Shown: positions 7,048 through 13,472 of the stretch, piece after piece
How the letters are laid out: every line of letters starts with the position of its first letter
Numbering within the stretch: position 1 is the stretch's first letter
Origin: J061 sp003695725 [NCBI: Candidatus Schekmanbacteria bacterium]
GTDB lineage: Bacteria; Schekmanbacteria; GWA2-38-11
Assembly: GCA_003695725.1 (NCBI GenBank)
Contig: RFHX01000236.1
Coordinates: 1 to 13,472 of the forward strand
Direction of reading: 5' to 3'
DNA length: 13,472 nt
The notes under the pieces: generated by a model
Told to the model about the DNA's origin: nothing
Database searches by the model: none
What the model saw: the letters and a program-made list of their open reading frames with translations, nothing else
Translations under genes and position numbers: made by a program

Positions 7048-7929
7048 ATGAAATGGGAACAAGAAGCAAGAGATGCCATCAACGCAATTCCTGTGCCCGA
7101 AATAATCAAGGATATGACGACACTATATGCAGAAAAGCTTGCAAGGGCAGATGGAGTGGACACTGTAACTATGGACCATATCAACCGCACTCGCGATGAT
7201 TATTTTGAGATGTTGGGAGATTCATACAAAGAAAGGATTAGCTGTGCCAGATGTGAAGGGAAATCCGATTCTGATGTTGATCCGGAAATTGAACTTAATA
7301 AAGGTCCTTCATTGTTTAGGGTTGAACTTTGTCATCAACGCTTCTTCGGGTGTCCACGCCAGATTTTGGATGTAAAAGAGGCAGGTAAAAAAGTAAAAGA
7401 GAAACTTGAAGAAATCAAGTTGACTGAAATAATCGCAGATAAGACAACCGAACCTTTTATGCCCCATAATTTTTTCACTGTTTCAATCTCTTCCTGTCCG
7501 AACAATTGTTCTGCCGCAGAAACAAAGGACTTTGGAATTTATGGTGTAAGAGAGCCGGAAATTGATGAGGAAAAATGTAATCAATGTGGTAAGTGCATAG
7601 AGGTATGCCCTGATGATGCTCTGCTCATAAAACATGGTAAAATCAAGCTAAATTCCCGTGCCTGTGTAATTTGTGGTGCATGTATCGAGGCATGTCCTGT
7701 TGGAGCAATAAAGAACAAGAAAGAAGGTGTAAGAGTGCTTGTTGGTGGAAGATTTGGGAGATGGCATACTGACGCAAAGGAGCTTTTCAAAAATGAGCCT
7801 TTCGATACCGCTATGAAAGCACTCGAAGCGGCTGTAGATTTAATCAAAAACGAAGCTGGTGAGCATGAGCATCTCTACCATCTTGTAAATCGCTTGGGAT
7901 TGAAACCAATCTACGAGAAAATCGTCTGA
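7048..7929 (+). CDS. PCP_red / siroheme-type / 2[4Fe-4S] ferredoxin fusion protein
   Basis: This is a cytosolic iron-sulfur redox protein of unproven function; relatives are often labelled PCP-reductase-family or sulfite-reductase-like proteins. In the 293-aa product, residues 1-55 match the short PCP_red helical domain (KWEQEA, IP, YAEK, T..HI...RDDYF). A CARC pair is at 66-69. Residues 95-154 resemble the cluster-binding half of nitrite/sulfite reductases: C95 and C102, then C150-PNN-C154. A bacterial-type ferredoxin domain follows with C177, C180, C183 and C187 and C206, C209, C212 and C216. The C-terminal segment (229-293) begins VGGRFGRW, a motif also typical of siroheme reductases. Only one such half-domain is present, and C95-C102 has six intervening residues instead of the canonical five. 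The start follows AAGGAGGGG with good spacing. It stands alone between two terminators. A full sulfite reductase is excluded by size; an electron-transfer or assembly role is possible. Confidence 0.82.
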   Translation: MKWEQEARDAINAIPVPEIIKDMTTLYAEKLARADGVDTVTMDHINRTRDDYFEMLGDSYKERISCARCEGKSDSDVDPEIELNKGPSLFRVELCHQRFFGCPRQILDVKEAGKKVKEKLEEIKLTEIIADKTTEPFMPHNFFTVSISSCPNNCSAAETKDFGIYGVREPEIDEEKCNQCGKCIEVCPDDALLIKHGKIKLNSRACVICGACIEACPVGAIKNKKEGVRVLVGGRFGRWHTDAKELFKNEPFDTAMKALEAAVDLIKNEAGEHEHLYHLVNRLGLKPIYEKIV

Positions 7930-7944
7930 AATTAAAAGTTCAGT

Positions 7945-7974
7945 AGAGCAGGCGCTTCGACGCCTGCTCTTTTT
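7945..7974 (+). terminator. Rho-independent terminator between converging genes
   Basis: A 10-bp perfect GC-rich stem, AGAGCAGGCG (7945-7954) with CGCCTGCTCT (7961-7970), closes a CTTCGA loop containing UUCG and is followed by a T run to 7974. It terminates the siroheme-type gene. The converging VWA gene ends on the same T run: its TAA occupies 7975-7973. Its message therefore also reads into the stem, but lacks a proper T tract behind it. Confidence 0.9.
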
Positions 7975-9604
7975 ACCTTACCCTTTTCCTTTTCTTTTCG
8001 ACATAGTCGACAAGGACGTAATGTCCCAAATCGGAAGGGCTTGTGTAAAAAGCGCGTCCTTTGTTGACTTTGGTCATTTTTTGAACAAATGCTTTTAATG
8101 ACGGAGTAGTGTCGAGCATAAAAGTATTTATGGTCAAATCTTTTCTTGTGCATCTGTATACTTCTTTCATCGTTTCCCGGCATGCCCGTGGACTTACTCC
8201 TCCAAATCCTATGGGCCATTCGAACTGAAGCTGGTTATTGTGGAAATAGGCAGTGGGCTGTCCGTCTGTAATGAGAATTATTTGCTGATTCTTTGAACGA
8301 TGTTTAGAGGCAAGGTCAGCTGCAAGCCTCAGTGCATCCTGCAAATTTGTGAAAGCATTGCCTATGTCTTTGCTTCCATCGACAAGCATCAAATGAGCCA
8401 ACTCCTTCTTTGTAATCACCCTTGCCCTTGATGCAAATCCCACGATATAAAAATTATCCTTTGGAAACTTGGTGCTTATCAGATGGTCAAGCGCAATTGC
8501 CACTCTTTTTGCGCTCAAAAATCTTCCGCCCCATGCCATTGAAAAGCTCATATCGATAAGCATTATTGTTGTTGTCTGAGAAGAAAAATCGATGTCATAA
8601 ATTTCAAAATCAGAGGCATCTAATTTGACTTCTTTACCTTTGTTGCCTCTTTTCAAAGAATTCATAAGTGTCGCGCCAATATTTATATTGAAAGGGTCTC
8701 CAAATTGATATTTTTTCACTACATCAGGTTTGATTGTACCCACACCTGAAAGATGAGTCTCATGTGTTCCAAATTGGTCCTTTTTCATATTTGAATAAAT
8801 GCTTTGCAATGCGTTATAGCCAATCCTTCTTATACCCTTTGCAGATATATCGATTTTGTTCCCTTCAACACTGATATATCCGGCTTTTTCTAAGCGCTCA
8901 ACCGTTGTCTGCAAATATTGAAGTATCTTTGCTATATCAGGATCCAAGAAGAAATTTACATCTTCAATATTTATCTGCAGAAAATTTCCATGGAGAATAT
9001 CTTTTTGCAGTTTATCGAGGCGCTTAAACTCTTTCATAACTTCAACTGCTTCATCAAAATTTAGTGGTTTTTCACCGTTGAATTTTTTTCCGTAATCATC
9101 CAAGAATTTTTCCAAATCCCTGAGGTCCTCAAGTTTTCTTAATAGTTTGTCAAACTCCTTTTTTGATTTTTTGCTTACAAAATCGTGATGTTTGAGTGCT
9201 TCGATTTTTTTGCTCAACTTTGGAGGCAGGTTTTTGAGCCAAAATTCTTTCTCTGCCAATTGCCTATCAGCATCCGGTTCGTCCTTAAGCTGTTTTCGAG
9301 TTTCTTTCAACTCCTCATCGATAATTTCATTCAGTTTTTCTTCTATATCATCTAAGGCATAATCCATATTGAACTGATTGAAATATTCATTTTTGAGATT
9401 TTTCAGGTAATCAAGATATTGGTTGATTGACATTAGCTTTATGTTGGGATTCTGCTTCAGATATTCCATTATAAGCCACTGAAGAGCTGCATTCATATCT
9501 CCTTCGCGGAGGAAAAACTCCGAAAGTTTATCGAACAGCTCATCATCATCTAAATCGAGCTTTGCCTGAGTGCCATCCCATTCGGAATATCTATATTTCT
9601 TCAT
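7973..9604 (-). CDS. VWA-domain (MIDAS) protein, partner of the MoxR-type ATPase
   Basis: This 543-aa cytosolic protein has no signal peptide. Its C-terminal von Willebrand A domain spans about residues 340-543. The complete metal-ion-dependent adhesion site is visible: DMSFS at 351-355, a threonine near 419 and TDG at 446-448. The end GRAFYTSP..LGHYVLVDYVEKKRKR is typical of the VWA class paired with Mg-chelatase-like ATPases. The N-terminal 330 residues are rich in charged helices (about 60-205), probably coiled, with a hydrophobic or aromatic patch near 205-245. In characterised systems (Mg-chelatase ChlI/ChlD, MoxR/CoxE) an AAA+ ring and a VWA protein together insert metals or remodel a client. 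Here the client is unknown. The ATG overlaps the stop of the ATPase gene by four bases, so the two are coupled and likely made in fixed ratio. No clear Shine-Dalgarno is present. Confidence 0.9.
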   Translation of the reverse strand: MKKYRYSEWDGTQAKLDLDDDELFDKLSEFFLREGDMNAALQWLIMEYLKQNPNIKLMSINQYLDYLKNLKNEYFNQFNMDYALDDIEEKLNEIIDEELKETRKQLKDEPDADRQLAEKEFWLKNLPPKLSKKIEALKHHDFVSKKSKKEFDKLLRKLEDLRDLEKFLDDYGKKFNGEKPLNFDEAVEVMKEFKRLDKLQKDILHGNFLQINIEDVNFFLDPDIAKILQYLQTTVERLEKAGYISVEGNKIDISAKGIRRIGYNALQSIYSNMKKDQFGTHETHLSGVGTIKPDVVKKYQFGDPFNINIGATLMNSLKRGNKGKEVKLDASDFEIYDIDFSSQTTTIMLIDMSFSMAWGGRFLSAKRVAIALDHLISTKFPKDNFYIVGFASRARVITKKELAHLMLVDGSKDIGNAFTNLQDALRLAADLASKHRSKNQQIILITDGQPTAYFHNNQLQFEWPIGFGGVSPRACRETMKEVYRCTRKDLTINTFMLDTTPSLKAFVQKMTKVNKGRAFYTSPSDLGHYVLVDYVEKKRKRVR

Positions 9605-10995
9605 CTGTAAACTATCCGATTATTGACTTCGTTTTTATTGAGCTTATTGAATAGATGCAGACCCTCAAAAATGAATTCAATTGCTGATGCTATCTGTGCA
9701 GTGCTTTTTGAACCATTAACAAGCTTCATTACATTATCCTTTAAGCCGTCTATTTTTTCAAGACAATCCAAATATTCTTTTGAGGGCATCATATCGGAGA
9801 CTTCTGCAACCCATCCGTTTTTGAAACTTTCAACAACCGGTTGTAGTTTATCAGGAGTAAAATGTCTTTCAAAAACCTTTTTAACTGCTTTGGAAATGAT
9901 TTTATTTACCAACTCTTCCTCTTTTTTGTCTTCACCGGTATATTCAAATTCAATCTTCCCATTAGTCGAAGAGAAGAGGGAATGAAAGTCGCTTAACCTT
10001 GGTACTGTTTCAGATTCTCCGTTTATAATTGCTCTTTTTTCAGCATTGCTGAGCAAGTTTTCATAATTGGCAATAGTCATTCTTACGCTGACACCGGAGC
10101 GTTGGTTTACATCAGGATTTTCTCTTGCGCCCATAGTTATCTCTGCAATTATTTCCTTGATGAAATCAGGTGTATTATCGACAGGCCTATCTGGGAAATT
10201 TGCTTTTTCTTGTTCCATAATGGCTATTTCATCTTCAATGGAAACAGGATAATGAGTCCTTATCTGTGATTCAAAACGGTCTTTCAACGGTGTGATAATT
10301 CTGCCGCGATTGGTATAGTCTTCGGGGTTGGCACTTGCTACGACAAAAATATCAAGAGGCAGACTAACCTTATACCCTTTTATTTGGACATCTCCTTCTT
10401 CCATTATGTTGAAAAGGCCTACTTGAACTTTCTCCTGCAAATCCGGCAATTCATTGATTGCGAAAATGCCTCTATTGGTGCGTGGTATTAACCCGAAGTG
10501 AATTGTCAATTCATCGGATAAATATCTTCCTTCTGCAACCTTGATAGGGTCGATTTCTCCTATTATGTCTGCAATGGAGACATCAGGAGTTGCAAGTTTC
10601 TCTGCATATCTTTTCTCTCTCGGTATCCATTCAATCTCTGTTTTCTCGCCTTCTGCTTTGATTTTTTCTTTGCAGTATTTACAAACAGGATTCAATGGGT
10701 TATCATTGATTTCACATCCCGCAATGGCAGGAATATAAGGGTCAAGCAGATTGACAAGAGACCTAATTATCCTTGTCTTTGCCTGACCTCTTTCTCCCAA
10801 AAGAATTATATGGTGGCCTGAAAGTATGGCATTCTCAATCTGTGGAATAACTGTATTGTCATATCCAATTATCCCCGGGAAAATCTTTTCTTTCTTCTTC
10901 AATTTTTCAATCAAGTTTTGCCGCATCTCAAGCTGTATCGGTTTTGATGTATAGCCGCTTTCTTTAAGCTCTTTGATGTTTTTTGCTTTTTTCAT
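9601..10995 (-). CDS. AAA+ ATPase, MoxR/Mg-chelatase subunit I type
   Basis: This is a helix-2-insert clade AAA+ ATPase, expected to form a ring that works with the VWA protein encoded next. From the ATG chosen here it is 464 aa. Walker A GERGQAKT is at 67-74, Walker B GIFAINEL at 176-183 (with Asn in place of the usual first Asp), sensor 1 ASANP at 220-224, the arginine-finger region R238-R242 (KDRFE), and a sensor-2-like arginine at about 305. C94, C105 and C108 (C-x10-C-x2-C) lie in the segment after Walker A and look like a metal site. I chose ATG at 10995 because GGAGA (11010-11006) lies 10 nt upstream and the conserved region begins soon after. A TTG at 11070 would add 25 poorly conserved-looking residues and lies near the predicted transcription start. 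It forms an operon with the VWA gene. A sigma-54 activator is unlikely, as no GAFTGA motif is seen. Confidence 0.9.
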   Translation of the reverse strand: MKKAKNIKELKESGYTSKPIQLEMRQNLIEKLKKKEKIFPGIIGYDNTVIPQIENAILSGHHIILLGERGQAKTRIIRSLVNLLDPYIPAIAGCEINDNPLNPVCKYCKEKIKAEGEKTEIEWIPREKRYAEKLATPDVSIADIIGEIDPIKVAEGRYLSDELTIHFGLIPRTNRGIFAINELPDLQEKVQVGLFNIMEEGDVQIKGYKVSLPLDIFVVASANPEDYTNRGRIITPLKDRFESQIRTHYPVSIEDEIAIMEQEKANFPDRPVDNTPDFIKEIIAEITMGARENPDVNQRSGVSVRMTIANYENLLSNAEKRAIINGESETVPRLSDFHSLFSSTNGKIEFEYTGEDKKEEELVNKIISKAVKKVFERHFTPDKLQPVVESFKNGWVAEVSDMMPSKEYLDCLEKIDGLKDNVMKLVNGSKSTAQIASAIEFIFEGLHLFNKLNKNEVNNRIVYR

Positions 10996-11089
10996 CTGCA
11001 ATATTTCTCCACTAAAATAATTTTTCAAAAAGTTTTGGTTATTCTCTCCCTGTTGGTACAATGAGTACAATAAACCTCTAATCAGAATA

Positions 11090-11119
11090 ATACTAATTTT
11101 TTTATTGGCACTTTGTCAA
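11090..11119 (-). promoter_or_regulatory. Likely sigma-70 promoter for the ATPase/VWA operon
   Basis: On the minus strand a perfect TTGACA (11119-11114) is followed after 18 nt by TAGTAT (11095-11090), which matches four of six -10 positions. Transcription would start near 11083. The remaining plus and minus sequence between here and 11361 shows no gene, strong hairpin or repeat that I can support. Confidence 0.5.
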
Positions 11120-11361
11120 ATCGAAATGAAGTGAAATTCATAGTTGATATTATCTATTTTCTATCTTTCATCAATTTTCAGTTGTCCTCTTATAAGGAAT
11201 ATTCTTTTTCTTGCCATTGAAAAACTTTTTTTGGTCAAGGTAGATTTATTTATCAGTCAAAGTGTGAAACTATTGAGCAGATACCCAGAATTTGTTCTTT
11301 TTTATCTAACGCTTTTCAATATCTTTCATTAAGGAAATAATAAAAGATTATTGGAGTCTTG

Positions 11362-11958
11362 TCACCTTTCTGTTATTTTCCACATCTTTTCACTGTAGCA
11401 GAAAAATTTTACTGCCAGCGCCACAGCGCAGAGTAGATAGGTGGCCTGTTTAAAAATCTTTTCAATTTTGAATATCAGTGCAGATGCAGGTAAAAACTTT
11501 TCTATCAATAGAAGAGTGAGAAACATTGTAACTGCAAATGGTACACTCTTACCAGTGTAATAGAGAAGTTTGTCGTTTTTGAAAAATTTGAAAGGAGTAA
11601 ATCCTGTAATGAAGAAAAGAAAAATCATAGTAAAGGCAATAAGAAAAAGGGGGTTGATTTTTCCTTCAATGAAGAAATAAAACAAAAGAGAAATTCTGTA
11701 AAAAAAGTCGGCAAGGATGTCCAATTGTTTTCCTGTTTCAGATTCGAGGTTGAATTTTCGCGCAATAAATCCGTCGAATATATCGCTGATTATGATGATT
11801 GAAAAGATGATGAGGATAGATAATCCATAGAATGAGAATGATGATCTTGCTTCTTCATAATAAGTGTTGGCTAATAGAATGAGAAGGGGAGGGGTAAGAA
11901 TAAACCTTATACTTGATGCAAGATTTGGAATATTGAATTCGATCTTTGTGAAGGGTAT
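11362..11958 (-). CDS. CDP-alcohol phosphatidyltransferase, apparent non-ATG start
   Basis: This integral membrane enzyme transfers a phosphatidyl group from a CDP-lipid to an alcohol; the N terminus (NIPNLASSIRF) is most like phosphatidylglycerophosphate synthase (PgsA). The frame contains the complete family motif D-x2-D-G-x2-A-R-x8-G-x3-D-x3-D as SDIFDGFIAR...G...D...D at residues 58-84, and several hydrophobic segments before and after it. At 198 aa the length is normal. The frame is open from the TAA at 11976-11974 but has no ATG, GTG or TTG before a TTG at 11724, which falls inside the catalytic motif and would remove its first half. GGAGGG (11972-11967) is placed for initiation at ATA 11958-11956 (8 nt) or GTT 11961-11959 (5 nt). 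I therefore start it at the ATA. It follows the aldehyde dehydrogenase by 24 nt in the same frame, separated by three stops, and is probably cotranscribed. A base change or read error of ATG to ATA is the main alternative. Confidence 0.8.
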   Translation of the reverse strand: MPFTKIEFNIPNLASSIRFILTPPLLILLANTYYEEARSSFSFYGLSILIIFSIIIISDIFDGFIARKFNLESETGKQLDILADFFYRISLLFYFFIEGKINPLFLIAFTMIFLFFITGFTPFKFFKNDKLLYYTGKSVPFAVTMFLTLLLIEKFLPASALIFKIEKIFKQATYLLCAVALAVKFFCYSEKMWKITER

Positions 11959-11966
11959 AACTCTAT

Positions 11967-11972
11967 CCCTCC
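11967..11972 (-). promoter_or_regulatory. Ribosome binding site that sets the phosphatidyltransferase start
   Basis: GGAGGG on the minus strand lies just after the aldehyde dehydrogenase stop (11985-11983) and 8 nt before the in-frame ATA at 11958. An ATG overlaps it (11974-11972), but that frame stops after three codons. The site argues that translation begins here rather than at the TTG at 11724, which has no such site. Confidence 0.65.
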
Positions 11973-11982
11973 ATTATTATAG

Positions 11983-13407
11983 TCAATATGAAATACTTAC
12001 CATTTTAATATCTGTCATTTCTTCAATTGCATATTTGGGTCCTTCTCTGCCTATGCCACTTGCACGCACACCTCCATATGGCATATGGTCGACACGAAAT
12101 GTGGGGATATCATTTATCATAAGACTTCCTACCTTGTATTCCTTGATTGCCTCGATTGCTCTTTCGATTTTATTTGTGTAAACACCGCCGTTAAGGCCGT
12201 AGATTGAGTCATTCGCCATACTCAATCCTTCATCAAAGCTATCGAAAGGCATTACGGAAACCACAGGAGCAAATATTTCATCTTTTACAACCTTCATTTC
12301 TGCACTTGTATCAGATAAGACTGTTGGTGAAATTATCGCCTTTTTTCTTTCCCCTCCTGTAATCAACTTTGCTCCGCACTTTTTTGCTTCCGAAATCCAA
12401 TCTTCTACTCTTATGGCTTCCTTCTCTTCAATCAGTGGTCCATAGAGCACTTTGTTGTTGAGAGGATTACCAACTTTTATTTTCTTGACTTCATCTTTCA
12501 AGTCGCTGATGAATTTTTTATAAAAAGATTTATGAACATAAATTCTTTGCACAGAAATGCATGTTTGTCCTGAATTATAATATGCTCCTACGATGATTCG
12601 TGGTATTGCTTTTTTGTATTCAACACCTTCATCTATTACCACAGCAGAATTTGACCCAAGTTCAAGGGTTACGAATTTAAGCCCAGATTTTTCCTTGATT
12701 CTTTTTCCAACTTCCATACTTCCAGTAAAAGTGATCATAGAGATTCTTTCATCTTCTACAAGCGGATTTCCGACTCTGCTTCCGCTTCCTGTGACTATAT
12801 TGAGCACTCCAGCCGGAAGCCCCGCCTTCAGCATTATTTCGCCGAGTTTCAATGCTGTAAGGGGAGTAGTTGATGCTGGTTTAAGCACTACACAGTTTCC
12901 CGCGGCAATGGCAGGACCTACCTTATGCGCAACGAGGTTGAGAGGAAAATTGAATGGTGAAATTGCGGCAATAACTCCTTTTGGAAGGCGAATGTAAAAG
13001 CCCAATCTCTTTTCTCCTGCTGATGAAGCATCCATAGGCACTGTTTCGCCGTGAATCCTTTTTGCTTCTTCTGCAGAGAATTTAAATGTATCGATTGACC
13101 TTGCTACTTCAGCCCTTGAATATGTAATTGCCTTACCTGATTCAAGAGATATGGTCCTCGCTATATCATCTGCGTTTTTTGAAATAATCTCTGCTGTCTT
13201 TTCGAGTATCGATGCTCTAATGTGAGCTGGAGTATCTTTGAATTTTTTGAATGTCCTTTCTGCTGTCTCTATTGCTTTTGATACATCTTTACTGTCTCCT
13301 GCAGGTACCGCGGCAAGAAATTTCCCATTATAAGGATTTATAACAGGGAAGGTCTCTTTTTTAGAAATCCATTTATTGCCAATCAACATTTTATTTTTGA
13401 ATGCCAT
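11983..13407 (-). CDS. NAD(P)-dependent aldehyde dehydrogenase
   Basis: This 474-aa cytosolic enzyme of the ALDH superfamily oxidises an aldehyde to the acid. All catalytic landmarks are present: oxyanion Asn153 in SPFNFP (150-155), Lys176 in LKPAS (175-179) for cofactor binding, FTGS at 227-230, general base Glu249 in LELGSN, nucleophile Cys283 in NSGQTC (278-283), and Glu377/Phe379 in DEIFAPV. The ending PYGGVRASGIGREG at 443-456 is typical. The substrate is uncertain. The overall look is of the lactaldehyde / non-phosphorylating glyceraldehyde-3-phosphate / succinate-semialdehyde group, and I would not pick one. The ATG has GGAGG (13419-13415) 7 nt upstream. The phosphatidyltransferase follows 24 nt downstream. 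The 65 nt upstream contain only a weak promoter candidate (TTGCTT, 18 nt, TATATT). Confidence 0.93.
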   Translation of the reverse strand: MAFKNKMLIGNKWISKKETFPVINPYNGKFLAAVPAGDSKDVSKAIETAERTFKKFKDTPAHIRASILEKTAEIISKNADDIARTISLESGKAITYSRAEVARSIDTFKFSAEEAKRIHGETVPMDASSAGEKRLGFYIRLPKGVIAAISPFNFPLNLVAHKVGPAIAAGNCVVLKPASTTPLTALKLGEIMLKAGLPAGVLNIVTGSGSRVGNPLVEDERISMITFTGSMEVGKRIKEKSGLKFVTLELGSNSAVVIDEGVEYKKAIPRIIVGAYYNSGQTCISVQRIYVHKSFYKKFISDLKDEVKKIKVGNPLNNKVLYGPLIEEKEAIRVEDWISEAKKCGAKLITGGERKKAIISPTVLSDTSAEMKVVKDEIFAPVVSVMPFDSFDEGLSMANDSIYGLNGGVYTNKIERAIEAIKEYKVGSLMINDIPTFRVDHMPYGGVRASGIGREGPKYAIEEMTDIKMVSISY

Positions 13408-13472
13408 CTCAATACCTCCGGAATTTTTTATTGAATATATCAGATATCATAAACAATAAGCAAAAATATGAC

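Noticed and set aside
11144-11332. 62-aa hydrophobic plus-strand frame in the gap between the ATPase and phosphatidyltransferase genes
   Set aside because: It has a TTG start with no Shine-Dalgarno and a biased hydrophobic composition expected from T-rich DNA, and it is antisense to both neighbouring operons.
11336-11352. AATAAT-AAAAG-ATTATT hairpin downstream of the phosphatidyltransferase
   Set aside because: It is a six-base A/T-only stem with no T run after it on the minus strand, so it is too weak to call a terminator.
11362-11724. 120-aa version of the phosphatidyltransferase starting at TTG 11724
   Set aside because: This start lies inside the catalytic motif, has no ribosome binding site, and would remove the first half of the active site that is plainly encoded upstream.
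11864-12181. 105-aa plus-strand frame across the ALDH/phosphatidyltransferase junction
   Set aside because: It is a shadow of two well-supported minus-strand genes and shows no family features.
13408-13472. Promoter for the aldehyde dehydrogenase (TTGCTT, 18 nt, TATATT on the minus strand)
   Set aside because: The -35 matches only three of six positions and the region is AT-rich. It is not good enough to list, and the true promoter may lie beyond the window.

Overview
The window is AT-rich, compact bacterial DNA. It encodes a Gram-negative (outer-membrane) organism with anaerobe-type flavin and iron-sulfur electron transfer. Evidence is a FadL-type outer-membrane channel with a signal peptide, a sigma-54 promoter, a FixABCX-like electron-transfer-flavoprotein operon, a PCP-reductase/siroheme-type ferredoxin protein, and an archaeal-style bifunctional phosphoglucose/phosphomannose isomerase. 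This fits Desulfobacterota or a neighbouring candidate phylum, but sequence reading alone cannot place it further. I see no rRNA, tRNA, CRISPR array, insertion sequence, phage gene or attachment site.

Layout. (1) 86-3569, plus strand: etfB, etfA, a FixC/ETF-quinone-oxidoreductase-like flavoprotein and a FixX-like ferredoxin. The last two genes overlap by ATGA. Together they should move electrons between acyl-CoA dehydrogenases (or NADH), ETF and the quinone pool. (2) 3570-5748, plus strand: a 281-bp gap carrying a near-consensus sigma-54 promoter, then a FadL/TodX family porin, a possible 19-codon ORF, a small secreted basic protein of unknown function and a strong terminator. FadL beside ETF genes suggests uptake and oxidation of fatty acids or another hydrophobic substrate. 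(3) 5779-6849, minus strand: Pgi/Pmi sugar-phosphate isomerase with a good sigma-70 promoter, divergent from (4) 7048-7929, plus strand: a fused PCP_red, siroheme-type and 2[4Fe-4S] protein ending at a strong terminator. (5) 10995-7973, minus strand: an AAA+ ATPase of the MoxR/Mg-chelatase-I type, translationally coupled to a VWA (MIDAS) protein. (6) 13407-11362, minus strand: an aldehyde dehydrogenase followed 24 nt later by a CDP-alcohol phosphatidyltransferase. The latter reading frame contains the complete catalytic motif but has no ATG, GTG or TTG start in front of it.

The observations most worth checking are the phosphatidyltransferase that seems to need a non-canonical (AUA) start, the sigma-54 promoter with a distal inverted repeat ahead of fadL, the three extra C-terminal cysteines of the FixX-like ferredoxin, the half-size siroheme-type domain fused to PCP_red, and the cysteine cluster inside the AAA+ ATPase. 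Nothing here amounts to a clear new defence or mobile system.
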